From CAWHNT01 sp963830775 (GTDB taxonomy: Bacteria > Pseudomonadota > Alphaproteobacteria > Geminicoccales > Geminicoccaceae): a stretch of DNA of 64,000 nt. The notes under the pieces are model-generated. The model did no database searches. It was not told where the DNA came from and was given only the letters and a program-made list of their open reading frames with translations. The stretch is taken from NCBI GenBank assembly GCA_963830775.1, contig CAWHNT010000031.1, positions 50,604 to 114,603 of the forward strand, given 5' to 3'. Shown here in pieces: positions 33,861-43,563 of this stretch. The translations under genes and the position numbers were made by a program. Position 1 is the first letter of the stretch. Every line of letters begins with the position of its first letter.

Positions 33861-33919
33861 CCGTGGTGATTTGAGCCGACCGGCTTGCGGACCACGTTAA
33901 ACAACCCGCTAAAAGGTCG
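33861..33919 (+). promoter_or_regulatory. SAM-II riboswitch upstream of metA
   Basis: The region carries the SAM-II consensus pieces in order: GGTGATTTG, GGCTTGCGGACCACGTTAAA and CGCTAAAAGG. P1 is formed by GTGGT (33863-33867) with ACCAC (33891-33895), and the 3' CGCTAAAAGG supplies the pseudoknot strand. SAM-II is an alphaproteobacterial class found before met genes. It is followed by a terminator hairpin, so SAM binding should reduce metA expression. Identification is by consensus recall, supported by the gene downstream. Confidence 0.88.
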
Positions 33920-33931
33920 AGGCCTCCATGG

Positions 33932-33958
33932 GGCCCGGCCGTGCGGTCGGGCCTTTTT
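33932..33958 (+). terminator. Intrinsic terminator/attenuator in the metA leader
   Basis: 9-bp arms (GGCCCGGCC with GGTCGGGCC, one G-U) around a GTGC loop, directly followed by five T. It lies 12 bp after the SAM-II aptamer and 18 bp before the metA GTG, the arrangement of a transcription attenuator. Confidence 0.8.
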
Positions 33959-33975
33959 CGCTGGTGGAGGTAGCG

Positions 33976-34927
33976 GTGCCGATCAAGATCCCGAACGACC
34001 TGCCGGCGTTCGAGAAGCTGGAGCAGGAAGGCGTCCAGCTGATCGCCGAGAACGAGGCCCGGCGCCAGGACGTCCGACCGATGCAGGTGGCGCTGCTCAA
34101 CCTGATGCCGGACAAGCCCAAGACCGAGACCCAGCTGGCGCGGCTGCTCGGCGCCACGCCGCTCCAGGTCGAGCTCACCCTGCTGACGACCAGCACCTAC
34201 CGCCCCGAACACGGTGCCGCTCTCCCACCTCCAGTCCTTCTACAAGACCTGGGACGAGGTCCGGGAGCGCAAGTTCGACGGCCTCATCATCACCGGCGCC
34301 CCGGTCGAGCTGATGCCGTTCGAGGAGGTGCGCTACTGGGACGAGCTGACCGACATCCTCAACTGGTCGCGCACCAACGTGCACTCCTCGTTCCACATCT
34401 GCTGGGGTGCGCAGGCCGCCCTCTACCATTTCCACGGCGTGCCCAAGCACACCCTGCCGACCAAGCGCTTCGGCATCTACACCCACTATCTGATGGAGCA
34501 GCGCGACGCCCGCCGGCCGGCGCTGATGCGCGGCTTCGACGACTATTTCCTGGTGCCGGTCTCGCGCCACACCGAGGTCCGCGTCGACGACCTGCCCAAG
34601 GACGGCTGCCTCGAGGTGCTGGCGCAGTCCAACGCCGCGGGCTTGTGCCTGCTGCACGAGCCCTGCCACCGCACGGCCTACATGTTCAACCACCTGGAAT
34701 ACGACACCTACACCCTGCACGACGAGTTCGTGCGCGACCGGGCGCGGCGCCCCGACGTCTCGCTGCCGATCAGCTACTACCCGGAGGACGACCCGCAGAA
34801 GCCGCCCAGGAACCGCTGGCGCGCCTACGCGCACCTCCTGTTCGGCAACTGGATCAACGAGATGTACCAGACGACACCCTACGATCTGGAGCAGATCGGC
34901 CAGGTGACGGAAGCGCGGGCCGCGTGA
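33976..34927 (+). CDS. metA: Homoserine O-acyltransferase MetA, predicted acetyl-CoA type (one frameshift)
   Basis: About 316 aa. VPIKIPNDLPAFEKLEQEGV, ALLNLMPDKPKTETQ, the catalytic Cys in FHICWGAQAALY and the His/Glu pair in SRHTEVR define MetA. ITGAPVE carries Glu where E. coli has Gly; that position is reported to select acetyl-CoA over succinyl-CoA, so O-acetylhomoserine is the expected product. GTG 33976 has GGAGG 5 nt upstream. One net extra base near 34205-34213 separates TYRPEH from VPLSHLQSFYKTWDEV. It acts in methionine biosynthesis in the cytoplasm and is regulated by the SAM-II leader. It overlaps a GNAT gene by GTGA. Confidence 0.92.
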
Positions 34928-35448
34928 GCCACACGATCGAGGAGCTGACCGCCCAGCAGGCCCGGCAGCACCTGGGCGGGCTGGCCGAGCTGCTCGTCGA
35001 CGTGGTCCGTGACGGCGCCTCGGTGAACTTCATGCTGCCGTTCGGGCACGACGACGCGCTGCGGTTCTGGCGGTCCGTGCTGGACCGTGTGGAGACGGGT
35101 GAGATCAGGCTCCTCGCCGCCTTCCGCGATGGCGCCCTCGACGGCACGGTCCAGCTCCAGCTTGCCTTGCAGCCCAACCAGCCGCACCGGGCGGACGTCG
35201 CCAAGCTGCTGGTCCACACCCGCGCCCGGCGCCTGGGCGTCGCCCGGAACCTGATGCTGGCGCTCGAGGAGATCGCGCGCCGGCACGGGCGTGCCCTGCT
35301 GACACTCGACACCCTGGCCGGCACACCCGCCGAACGGCTCTACCGGTCGCTCGGCTACACCGTGGTCGGCCAGATCCCGGGCTACGCCCTCCTGCCCGGC
35401 GGCGGCGAGCCGCTCCCGACCTCGATCATCTACAAGAAGCTGGCCTGA
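34924..35448 (+). CDS. GNAT N-acetyltransferase, co-translated with metA
   Basis: 174 aa, GTG overlapping the metA stop. VAKLLVHTRARRLGVARNLMLALEEIARRHGRALLTLDT is the acetyl-CoA-binding helix-loop, and AERLYRSLGYTVVGQIPGYALLP is the terminal strand pair with the IIYKKL end common in small-molecule acetyltransferases. Coupling to metA places it under the same SAM-II control. Whether it acts on a methionine-related compound is unknown. Confidence 0.8.
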   Translation: MSHTIEELTAQQARQHLGGLAELLVDVVRDGASVNFMLPFGHDDALRFWRSVLDRVETGEIRLLAAFRDGALDGTVQLQLALQPNQPHRADVAKLLVHTRARRLGVARNLMLALEEIARRHGRALLTLDTLAGTPAERLYRSLGYTVVGQIPGYALLPGGGEPLPTSIIYKKLA

Positions 35449-35603
35449 GGCCGGGTCGGGCACGGCGTGCACTCAATTCCCCGGATGGAACCAGGCGCCA
35501 TATCGACTATTGCGTGAAGAGCGCCAACCACACTGGGCAAGGCTGCTCGCCTCCGGGTGCCGGGGGGAGGCGGCAGCTTCAGGCCTCGATGAAAGCCGGC
35601 TCG

Positions 35604-36326
35604 ATGGCCGATATTCCTTCGAAGCATCACGATACGGCTCGGGCCAACCGGTTGCTGGCAGCCCTGCCGGGGGACGCCTACGAGCGGCTTCTGCCGGAGC
35701 TGGAGATCATCGAGCTGCGCCTCAGGGACACGCTCTACGAGGCCAACCAGCCCATACGTCACGTCCACTTCCCACTGGCAGGCGTGGTCTCGATGGTGGC
35801 GACCCTGCAGGACGGCGGCACGGTGGAGGTCGGCACGATCGGCCAGGAGGGCATGGTCGGGTTGCCGGCCTTCCTCGGCGCCGAGACCGCACCCCTCACC
35901 ACCTTCGCCCAGGTCCCCGGTGCCGCAGCCCGGATGCGGGTGGAGACGCTCAGGGCCGAGATCGGCGCGGGTGGCCCTCTGGTCGCGGTGCTGCACCGCT
36001 ACGCCCAGGCCTTCTTCACCCAGCTCTCGCAGTCGGTCGCCTGCAACCGGCTGCATTCGCTGCCCGAACGCCTGGCACGCTGGATGCTGATGACCCAGGA
36101 TCGCGCCGGCGACGAGTTCGCGATAACGCACGAGTTCATGGGCCAGATGCTGGGCGTGCACCGCCCGGCCGTGACCGGCGCCCTCCTGGAGCTGCAGCGC
36201 GCCGGTGCCCTGGACTATGGCCGCGGGCAGATGCGGGTCCTGGACCGTGCAGTCCTCGAAGATGCTGCCTGCGAGTGCTACGGCGTTGTCCGGAGCGAGT
36301 ACGACCGGCTGATCGGCGGCACCTGA
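35604..36326 (+). CDS. Crp/Fnr-family transcriptional regulator
   Basis: 240 aa from ATG 35604; upstream ATG 35589 and GTG 35514 are possible. A cyclic-nucleotide-binding-like barrel (IRHVHFPLAGVVSMVATLQDGGTVEVGTIGQEGMVGL) is followed by the dimer helix (YAQAFFTQLSQSVACNRLHSLPERLARWML) and a winged HTH (ITHEFMGQMLGVHRPAVTGALLELQRAGAL). The Arg/Glu pair that binds cAMP phosphate is not evident, and there is no N-terminal Cys cluster for Fe-S, so the signal is unknown. Confidence 0.82.
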   Translation: MADIPSKHHDTARANRLLAALPGDAYERLLPELEIIELRLRDTLYEANQPIRHVHFPLAGVVSMVATLQDGGTVEVGTIGQEGMVGLPAFLGAETAPLTTFAQVPGAAARMRVETLRAEIGAGGPLVAVLHRYAQAFFTQLSQSVACNRLHSLPERLARWMLMTQDRAGDEFAITHEFMGQMLGVHRPAVTGALLELQRAGALDYGRGQMRVLDRAVLEDAACECYGVVRSEYDRLIGGT

Positions 36327-36419
36327 CCCGAGAGCTGACGCCGACTCTCCGCTGGCGTTCAGGAACCTGCCGGTCCGGATCAGGTTCACCGACCTCCTGC
36401 GGTTGGACGGTGAGCGCTC

Positions 36420-37397
36420 ATGGCCCCTCGCATCGGCTTCCACGCCTCGCACGAGCAGTTCCGGCCCTCCGAGCTCCTCCGCCTCGTGACGCTCGCCGAG
36501 GCGGCCGGCTTCGACTGTGCCATGTCCTCGGATCACTTTCGGCCATGGGGTGCGGCACAGGGCCAGTCCGGCTTCGCCTGGTCGTGGCTCGGTGCCGCCC
36601 TGCAGGCGACCCGGCTGCCGTTCGGCGTGATCTCGGCCCCCGGCTATCGCTACCATCCCGCCATCCTGGCCCAGGCCGCCGCGACCCTGGCCGAGATGTT
36701 CCCGGGCCGGCTCTGGCTGGCGCTCGGCAGCGGCCAGCGGCTGAACGAGGACCTGACCGGTGTTGCCTGGCCGGAGAAGGCGGAGCGCAATGCGCGCCTG
36801 TGCGAGTGCGCCGGCATCATCCGCGCCCTCCTGCGCGGCGAGACCGTGACCCATCGCGGACGGGTCACGCTCGTCGATGGGAAGCTCTACTCGCTGCCCA
36901 AGGAACCGCCGCCACTGCTGGGCGCTGCGGTGACGGAAGCCACGGCCGAGCTGGTGGGCGGCTGGGCGGACGGGCTCCTCACCATCAGCGCCAAGCCCGA
37001 TGCCGTGCGCCGGGTGGTCGACGCCTTTCGGCGCGGCGGCGGCGAGGGCAAGCCCATGCTCATGCAGGTGGGGCTGAACTGGGCCGCAAGCGAGGAGCGG
37101 GCGCTCCAGGACGCGCACGAGCAGTGGCGCACCAACGTCCTTGGTGGCGAGGTGAACTGGGAGCTGCGCTCGCCCGAGGACTTCGACATGGCGACGCGCT
37201 TCGTCCGGCCCGAGGACATGCGGGAGTCGGTCCTGATCTCCGCCGATCTCGGCCAGCACGCGGCCTGGCTCGCCGAGTATGTCGAGCTCGGCTTCTCCGA
37301 GCTGCAGCTGCACCAGGTCGGCCGCGACCAGGAGGGCTTCATCGAGGCGTTCGGCAGGAGCGTGCTGCCGCAGCTGCGGGCGCGCAGCACGGCGTGA
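36420..37397 (+). CDS. LLM-class flavin-dependent oxidoreductase (TIGR03885-like)
   Basis: 325-aa luciferase-like TIM barrel. It has IGFHASHEQFRPSELLRLVTLAEAAGFDCAMSSDHFRPW near the N-terminus, GVISAPGYRYHPAILAQAAATLAEMFPGRLWLALGSGQRLNE around the flavin site, and QLHQVGRDQEGFIEAF near the end. The pattern fits the FMN-dependent, non-F420 subgroup. Substrate unknown. A 7-bp inverted repeat lies about 40 bp upstream, without other signals. No overlap with neighbours. Confidence 0.82.
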   Translation: MAPRIGFHASHEQFRPSELLRLVTLAEAAGFDCAMSSDHFRPWGAAQGQSGFAWSWLGAALQATRLPFGVISAPGYRYHPAILAQAAATLAEMFPGRLWLALGSGQRLNEDLTGVAWPEKAERNARLCECAGIIRALLRGETVTHRGRVTLVDGKLYSLPKEPPPLLGAAVTEATAELVGGWADGLLTISAKPDAVRRVVDAFRRGGGEGKPMLMQVGLNWAASEERALQDAHEQWRTNVLGGEVNWELRSPEDFDMATRFVRPEDMRESVLISADLGQHAAWLAEYVELGFSELQLHQVGRDQEGFIEAFGRSVLPQLRARSTA

Positions 37398-37421
37398 GAC
37401 GGGTCACGCTCGTGCTGCCTT

Positions 37422-38085
37422 CTACACTCTCCCGGCCAGGCTGAAGGCGCGGACGGGCTCGCGCCGCCCCCGGATCGGGAGCTGGCCCAGCTGCTCGAAC
37501 CGGAACGCTTGGCCGGCATGGGCCACGACCGCGTCGCTGGCGACGATCGCCACCTCGTGGTCACCCTCGAGGTGGCGTGCGGCATCCTCCAGTCGCTGGG
37601 CCACGTTCACCGTGTCGCCGCAGAGATTGACACCGAGCCGGCCGGCGGCCCCCAAGGGCGCCATCATCAGGCGGCCGGCATGGAGGCCGACCCGCAGGCG
37701 GATCGGTGCCAGCCCGCGCGCCGTGCGGGCGGCATTGTCCCTCTCCACCGCGGAGCGGATCGCCAGGGCGGCACGCACGGCCGGGGCCGCCGGGGTGCTC
37801 CTGCCGGACCCGTGCTCCCAGAAGGCGAGCAGGCCGTCGCCCAGCACCTTGTCGACGATGCCCCGCTCGCTCTCGATCCGCTCCGCCAGTGCCCCCAGGT
37901 GGCCGCGCAGCAGCTCGGCCACCGCCGACGGCGGACAGGCTCTCCGCAAGCTCGGTGAAGCCTGCGATGTCGGTGAACATGACCGTCAGGTCGCGCTCGT
38001 ACGCCAGGGCGCGCGAGGGACCCGCGATCAGGCGGCGGAGAAGCCGGTGCGGCGCAAATCCGCCGAGAGAGGTCCTGACTGGCAT
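37422..38085 (-). CDS. Class III adenylate cyclase, stand-alone catalytic domain (one frameshift)
   Basis: About 220 aa after correcting one extra base near 37932. LTVMFTDIAGFTELAESL supplies the first metal Asp; KVLGDGLLAFW gives the second Asp and the adenine-recognising Lys; CGDTVNVAQRLED gives the second specificity Asp and the transition-state Asn/Arg. All catalytic residues are therefore present, predicting ATP to cAMP. Only about 40 residues precede the domain, so there is no sensor module; it may dimerise with a regulator. Start ATG 38085 has a weak SD. Confidence 0.75.
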
Positions 38086-38570
38086 GGCCGGCTCATTCCG
38101 GCTGCGGTCCGACAAGGGGTGCCGTGGATCGGGGGCCGACGCTTCGTGCATCGGCCGGCCGTGATCGAGGGCTTCCCGCAAGGGGCCTGGTTGGCAGGCT
38201 GGGTGGGCGACGCAGGGAGGCTGCAGCGCCTCGCCACGTAGGCGGTACGGTAATGGACCGACCGGCCGCGCCAGTTTTGCGCCGTGCGTGCGAGATGCAT
38301 CGGCATGATGCCTCACCATGACCAAAAGGGTAGGCCCCGAACGCACGACTGCGCCGGGCTCGTCCTGCGGGGTAATGGCCAGGAAGCTGGCCCCAGGCGG
38401 CTCGGATGTCTGTGCGGAATCTCACGTTTGAGGGTTTGCCGGCCTTCCCGGCCGTTATGGGCAACGGTTCGGGCCGGCTGCGTCCAAAGCCGGTACCGCT
38501 GCACCTTAAATCTGCGACGATTCTCGCTTATATCAGGTGCCACCCTCCTCGCCTCCCTTCCGGACATCCC
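38086..38570. other. Gap upstream of typA, no gene seen
   Basis: 485 bp without a plausible coding ORF. A GC-rich hairpin (GCCGGCC region near 38436-38453) and an AT-richer stretch 38505-38533 with a TTATAT -10-like hexamer suggest the typA promoter lies about 40 bp upstream of its ATG. Nothing else was recognised. Confidence 0.4.
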
Positions 38571-40392
38571 ATGGACCTGCGGAACATCGCGATCATCGCG
38601 CATGTCGATCACGGCAAGACGACCCTGGTCGACCGGCTGCTGCAGCAGTCGGGCACCTTTCGCGACAACCAGCACGTCCAGGAACGGGCGCTGGACAGCA
38701 ACGACATCGAGCGCGAGCGCGGGATCACCATCCTCGCCAAGTGCACCTCGGTGGCCTGGAAGGGCACGCGGATCAACATCGTCGACACGCCCGGCCACGC
38801 CGACTTCGGCGGCGAGGTCGAGCGCATCCTCTCGATGGTCGACAGCTGCCTGCTCCTCGTCGACGCGGCCGAGGGGCCGATGCCGCAGACCAAGTTCGTG
38901 CTCGGCAAGGCGCTCCGCCTGGGCCTGAGGCCGATCGTCGTCATCAACAAGGTCGACAAGCCCGAGCAGCGCTCGGACGAGGTCCTGAACGAGATCTTCG
39001 ACCTCTTCGCCGCGCTCGACGCCGAGGAGGGCCAGCTCGACTTCCCGCACGTCTACACCAGCGCCAAGCAGGGCTGGGCCGTGCGCGAGCTCGGCCAGGC
39101 GCGCGAGAGCATGACGCCGCTCTTCGACCTGATCCTGGCGCACGTCCCGCCGCCTGTGGCCGACCCCGAGGGGCCGTTCCGGATGCTGGCGACGACGCTC
39201 GAAGTCCAACCCCTATCTCGGCCGCCTGCTCACCGGCCGGATCACCTCGGGCCGGCTGCGCGCCAACGCCACGCTGAAGGCCCTCTCCCGCGACGGCGTG
39301 GTGCTGGAGCAGACCCGGATCACCAAGATCCTGGGCTTTCGCGGTCTCGACCGGCTGACGATCGAGGAGGCCGAGGCCGGCGACATCGTGGCGATCTCAG
39401 GCTTCTCCAAGGCCACCGTCGCCGACACGCTCTGCGATCTCGCGGTCGAGGCACCGCTGCCGGCGCAGGCGATCGACCCTTCGACCATCGCCATGACCTT
39501 CTCGGTCAATGACGGCCCCTATGCCGGGCAGGACGGGAGCAAGGTCACCTCGCGCCAGATCTTCGAGCGGCTGCGGCGCGAGGCCGAGGGCAATGTCGCC
39601 ATCGCCGTGCGCGAGAGCGAGGAGAAGGACGCGTTCGAGGTCGCCGGCCGCGGCGAGCTCCAGCTCGCGGTCCTGATCGAGACCATGCGCCGCGAGGGCT
39701 ACGAGCTCTGCGTCGGCCGCCCGCGCGTGCTCTTCCAGAGCGACGACGCCGGCAACCGGCTGGAGCCGATCGAGGAGGTCGTGGTCGACGTCGACGAGGA
39801 ATATGCCGGCATCGTGGTCGAGAAGCTGACCTCGCGCCGGGCCGAGCTCAAGGACCTGCGCCCCGCCGGTGCGGGCAAGAACCGCCTCGTCTTCCGCGCC
39901 CCCTCCCGCGCGCTCATCGGTTACCAGGGCGAGTTCCTGACCGACACCCGCGGCACCGGCGTCCTCAACCGCGTCTTCGCCGCCTATGAGCCCTGGAAGG
40001 GCCCGATCGCCCAGCGCCACACCGGCGTGCTGGTCTCGATGGAGCAGGGCGAGTCCGTGGCGTTCGCGCTCTGGGGCCTGGAAGCCCGCGGGCCTCTCTT
40101 CATCGGCCCGGGCGAGAAGATCTATTCCGGCATGATCATCGGCGAGCACACCCGGGGCAACGACCTCGAGGTCAACCCGCTGCGCGCCAAGAAGCTCACC
40201 AACATCCGCGCCGCCGGCAAGGACGACAACGTCCTCCTCACTCCGCCGGTCAAGATGACCCTCGAGAAGGCGATCGCCTACATCTCCGACGACGAGCAGG
40301 TGGAGATCACCCCCAAGGCCATCCGGCTCAGGAAGCGCCACCTCGACCCGCACGTGCGCAAGAGGGCGCTGCGGCACAAGGAGGTGGCGTAG
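38571..40392 (+). CDS. typA: Ribosome-associated GTPase TypA/BipA (one frameshift)
   Basis: About 606 aa. The G domain shows AHVDHGKTTL (G1), RGITILAKCTS (G2), DTPGHADFGGEVER (G3) and NKVDKPEQR (G4). Domain II and the EF-G-like C-terminus (LQLAVLIETMRREGYEL, TDTRGTGVLNRVF, MIIGEHTRGNDLEVN) follow. TypA binds the 70S ribosome and aids subunit assembly and stress adaptation. One extra base near 39204, inside the conserved LESNPYLGRLLTGRI segment, breaks the frame. Such a lesion in a widely conserved gene argues for sequencing error. Confidence 0.94.
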
Positions 40393-40436
40393 CTTCCGCT
40401 ACCGTCTCTGCTATGCTGGCGGCGCGGAGGTAATCG

Positions 40437-41039
40437 ATGACCGAGCGTGCGCGGAAGCTGATGTCGGCAGCCGAGTTCCTCAGATGGGACGACGGCACCG
40501 ACACACGCTATGAGCTGATCGATGGTTTGCCCGTCGCGATGGCTCCGGGCAGCGCTAATCACGTGCAAATAACCGGCAACGTGCTCCAGCTTGCGGATAG
40601 CGTTCTGAGGGGCAGGCGGCCCTGTCGGGCCGTCACGGGCGGTGGGCTGTTGCTCAAGGAGGGACCACCGGGACGGGTCTACATCCCGGACGTTCTCGTG
40701 ACCTGCGAGCCGATTGATGCCCGCCATCTCTACGAGGCACCTTGGCTTGTCGTGGAAGTGCTCTCACCGTCGACGCAGGCCTACGACAAAACCGCAAAGC
40801 TGCCGCGCTACGCGGCACTGCCTTCGGTCGAGGAGATATGGCTCCTCGGCTCGCGGGCACGATCCCTCACCTTGTGGGAGCGCATCGCCGGCGACTGGCA
40901 TGCGGCCCTGCCCATGATCGGGCGTGCCAGCTTCGTCAGCCGCGTGCTTGGGGTCGAGGTGAGCCTCGATTCGATCTACGAGCTGACGACACTTGAGGCG
41001 GCCTCACCCGAGGACGGCTCTGAGGAGCCCGGCGGCTAG
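40437..41039 (+). CDS. Uma2-family (DUF820) PD-(D/E)XK nuclease-like protein
   Basis: 200 aa. It has TRYELIDGLPVAM, VYIPDVLVTCEP (PD motif), APWLVVEVLSPSTQAYDKTAKLPRYA (ExK-like EVLSPST) and VEEIWLLG, the Uma2 signature. The family is expanded in cyanobacteria and some proteobacteria; the nuclease role is predicted from fold and substrates are unknown. SD GGAGG lies 5-6 nt before ATG. Its 3' end overlaps the convergent azlD by 36 bp. Confidence 0.85.
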   Translation: MTERARKLMSAAEFLRWDDGTDTRYELIDGLPVAMAPGSANHVQITGNVLQLADSVLRGRRPCRAVTGGGLLLKEGPPGRVYIPDVLVTCEPIDARHLYEAPWLVVEVLSPSTQAYDKTAKLPRYAALPSVEEIWLLGSRARSLTLWERIAGDWHAALPMIGRASFVSRVLGVEVSLDSIYELTTLEAASPEDGSEEPGG

Positions 41040-41306
41040 GACGCCGACCAGCACCACCGCCAGCACCGGCAGCCGCAGGGCCGCCAGGACCGTGATCGCA
41101 CCTGCCAGCGCGTCGGCGAGGCCGTGGGCCAGGATCGCCGGGGCCACCAGTGCCACGAGCACCGCACCCGGCACCGCGTCCAGCGCCCGACGGCTGCGCG
41201 GCGAGAGGGGGAGCCTGCGGACCAGGGCGTAGCCGGCGAGGCGGGTGGCGTAGGTGAGGACGGCCATGACGAGGATGGCCGCGAGCGTGGTGCCGTCGAG
41301 GGTCAC
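41004..41306 (-). CDS. azlD: AzlD-family branched-chain amino acid exporter subunit
   Basis: 100 aa, three to four transmembrane helices with the AzlD pattern ILVMAVLTYATRLAGY and RRALDAVPGAVLVALVAPAIL. GTG overlaps the azlC stop. Together with AzlC it should export branched-chain amino acids or analogues through the inner membrane. Confidence 0.88.
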   Translation of the reverse strand: MTLDGTTLAAILVMAVLTYATRLAGYALVRRLPLSPRSRRALDAVPGAVLVALVAPAILAHGLADALAGAITVLAALRLPVLAVVLVGVLAAGLLRAVLG

Positions 41307-42013
41307 GCGGGGGCATCCGGTTCGGAGTCCGCGACGGTGAGAAGGGCCGTGGCGAGGCCGGCCAGGGCACCGGCGGCGACGTACCAGGGGCCGGGGACGG
41401 CGAGGTAGACGAGGACGGCCACGATGCCGCTGGCGAGCCAGGGGAGGAGGGTCGTGCGCCCGTGCCACATGCCGTGCAGCAGGGCCACGAACACCGCCAC
41501 GAAGGCGAAGTCGAAGCCGAGGCGGGCGGGGTCCTCGATCACGCGGCCGAGCCAGGCGCCGAGGCCGGTGAGCGCCACCCAGTTCAGCCACAGGCCGGCC
41601 GCCAGCCCGTACCAGTAGGGGAGGGCCACCGGGCCGCTGCCGGCTCGGCGCAGGGCCAGCGCCCAGACCTCGTCGGCCATGAGGAAGAGGGCGGGCCAGG
41701 CGCGGGCGTGCCAGTGCGGCGTGCGCGGGGCGAGGGCCGCCCCCATCAGCAGGTGGCGGCTGTTCACGAGCAGAGCCATCAGCGCCAGCACGCCCAGGGG
41801 TGCGGGGTCACGCCAGAGCTCGACCGCCACGAACTGCGAGCCGCCGGCGAAGACGAGGCCGCTCATCAGCATCACCTCGAGCGGCGAGAGGCCCTTGGCG
41901 GCAGCGAGGGCACCCAGGACGAGTGCGAACGGCACCAGGCCCACGAGCACGGGTGCCACGTCGGTGAGGCCGGCCTTGAACGAAGGCTCCCCAGGGTCGG
42001 TGCAGGTCGTCAT
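41303..42013 (-). CDS. azlC: AzlC-family branched-chain amino acid exporter subunit
   Basis: 236 aa with about seven membrane helices. VLVGLVPFALVLGALAAAKGLSPLE, MSGLVFAGGSQFVAVEL, LLVNSRHLLMGAALAP and FLMADEVWALAL are the AzlC hallmarks. It forms an operon with azlD. A 188-bp divergent region to the FadL gene holds their promoters. Confidence 0.93.
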   Translation of the reverse strand: MTTCTDPGEPSFKAGLTDVAPVLVGLVPFALVLGALAAAKGLSPLEVMLMSGLVFAGGSQFVAVELWRDPAPLGVLALMALLVNSRHLLMGAALAPRTPHWHARAWPALFLMADEVWALALRRAGSGPVALPYWYGLAAGLWLNWVALTGLGAWLGRVIEDPARLGFDFAFVAVFVALLHGMWHGRTTLLPWLASGIVAVLVYLAVPGPWYVAAGALAGLATALLTVADSEPDAPA

Positions 42014-42201
42014 GGCGCGGGTGTACCGGCGAGGGGCTCAGCCCAGGGCAACAGCCGGCCCGGCAGTGCCCGTACGTGGCCATTCGGCACGGCCAGCGTG
42101 TCCGCGGTGCCATAGCCCTGGTCGCGTGGGGGTTGTAGCAACTCTGGCCAGACTTGCGACGAGCGATGGTCGCGAGGCGGTCGGGTCGGGGACAACATAG
42201 A

Positions 42202-43542
42202 ATGCGCCAATTAGGAACCTGGGCGTTCGGCGGGGCATTGCTCTCCCTGGCCGCCGCCGAACAGGCCGAGGCTGCGGGTTACGCGGTCCGCGAGCAGTCC
42301 ACGACCGCCATGGGCAACGCCCTGGCCGGGTCCACGGCGGGGGCCGAGGACCTCACCTACATGTTCTTCAACCCGGCCGCGCTCGGCCGGATCGAGGGCT
42401 TCGGCGCTGCTGCCTCCTTCGCCTATACCATGCCCAGGATCGAGCTCAAGGAGGCGACCGCCAGCAATGCGGCGGGGATTCCTATATCCGGCCGGGATTC
42501 GGACGACGACATCGCCGAGGATGCGCTGGTCCCCGCCATCTACGCGACCATGCCCTTCGGCGAGCGGGTCCAGCTCGGGCTCGCCTTCACCACGCCGTTC
42601 GGGCTCAAGACCTCCTACAGCGACGAGTGGGTAGGCCGTTACCACACGGTCGAGAGCGAGCTGCGCACCTACAACATCAACCCGGCGATGGCGGTGAAGC
42701 TCACCGAGTGGGCCAGCGTCGGCGTGGGTGCCCAGTTCCAGTATGCCGACGGCGAGCTCTCCCGTGCGGTCGACTTCGGCACCATCGGGGCCGCCGGCGG
42801 AGTCCCGGGTGCCATCCCCGGCAGTCAGGACGGGTTCGTCAGGCTCCAGGGCGACGACTGGGGCTATGGCTACACTGCGGGCCTGCTGCTCGAGCCGATC
42901 AAGGGGACCCGGTTCGGCGTCGCCTACCGCTCGGAGATCGACCATCGCCTCAAGGGCGACTCCGACTTCAGCGGCGACGATTCCGGCGTGGCCGGGGCGG
43001 TCAACGGTGCAACCGGCGCCTTCAGCGACACCGATGCCGAGCTCGACCTGAGCACCCCGGCCACGCTCTCCTTCGGCATCCACCAGGACATCGGCAAGGA
43101 GTTCGCGGTCATGGCCGAGGCCGCCTGGACCGACTGGAGCAGCTTCGAGGAGCTGCGGATCGAGTTCGAGAACCCGGCCCAGCCGGACAACACCAGCGAC
43201 GAGCGCTGGGACGACAGCTGGTTCTTCGCCCTGGGCGCCACCTGGAAGCCGGTCCAGAGCCTGACCCTCCGCACCGGCGTGGCCTACGACCAGAGCCCGG
43301 TCGACGACCGCTTGCGCGATCCGCGCATCCCCGACCAGAACCGCTACTGGGCCGCCTTCGGCCTGAGCTGGCAGCCGCGGCCCTGGCTCGGGCTCGATGC
43401 CGGCTACACCCACATCTGGATCGACGACGCGCGGGTGAACCTGAGCGCTTCCGACACCGACGGGGCCACCCGCGGCAATCTCACGGCCGAGTACGAGAGC
43501 AGCGTCGACGTGATCCGGGGCGGCTTCCGGCTGCAGTTCTGA
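42202..43542 (+). CDS. FadL/OmpP1/TodX-family outer membrane transporter
   Basis: 446 aa with a signal peptide ending EQAEA. The mature N-terminus AGYAVREQSTTAMGNALAG and the MFFNPAALGR (NPA) motif define FadL proteins; the rest is a 14-strand barrel ending in aromatic RGGFRLQF. It imports long-chain fatty acids or hydrophobic compounds across the outer membrane by lateral diffusion. The gene stands alone between the azlCD operon and a DUF1127 gene. Confidence 0.93.
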   Translation: MRQLGTWAFGGALLSLAAAEQAEAAGYAVREQSTTAMGNALAGSTAGAEDLTYMFFNPAALGRIEGFGAAASFAYTMPRIELKEATASNAAGIPISGRDSDDDIAEDALVPAIYATMPFGERVQLGLAFTTPFGLKTSYSDEWVGRYHTVESELRTYNINPAMAVKLTEWASVGVGAQFQYADGELSRAVDFGTIGAAGGVPGAIPGSQDGFVRLQGDDWGYGYTAGLLLEPIKGTRFGVAYRSEIDHRLKGDSDFSGDDSGVAGAVNGATGAFSDTDAELDLSTPATLSFGIHQDIGKEFAVMAEAAWTDWSSFEELRIEFENPAQPDNTSDERWDDSWFFALGATWKPVQSLTLRTGVAYDQSPVDDRLRDPRIPDQNRYWAAFGLSWQPRPWLGLDAGYTHIWIDDARVNLSASDTDGATRGNLTAEYESSVDVIRGGFRLQF

Positions 43543-43563
43543 GCGCCGGGCCCGGCGCACCTC

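Noticed and set aside
41004..41591. 195-aa minus-strand ORF extending azlD upstream
   Set aside because: The upstream part is an off-frame copy of azlC; AzlD proper begins at the GTG overlapping the azlC stop.
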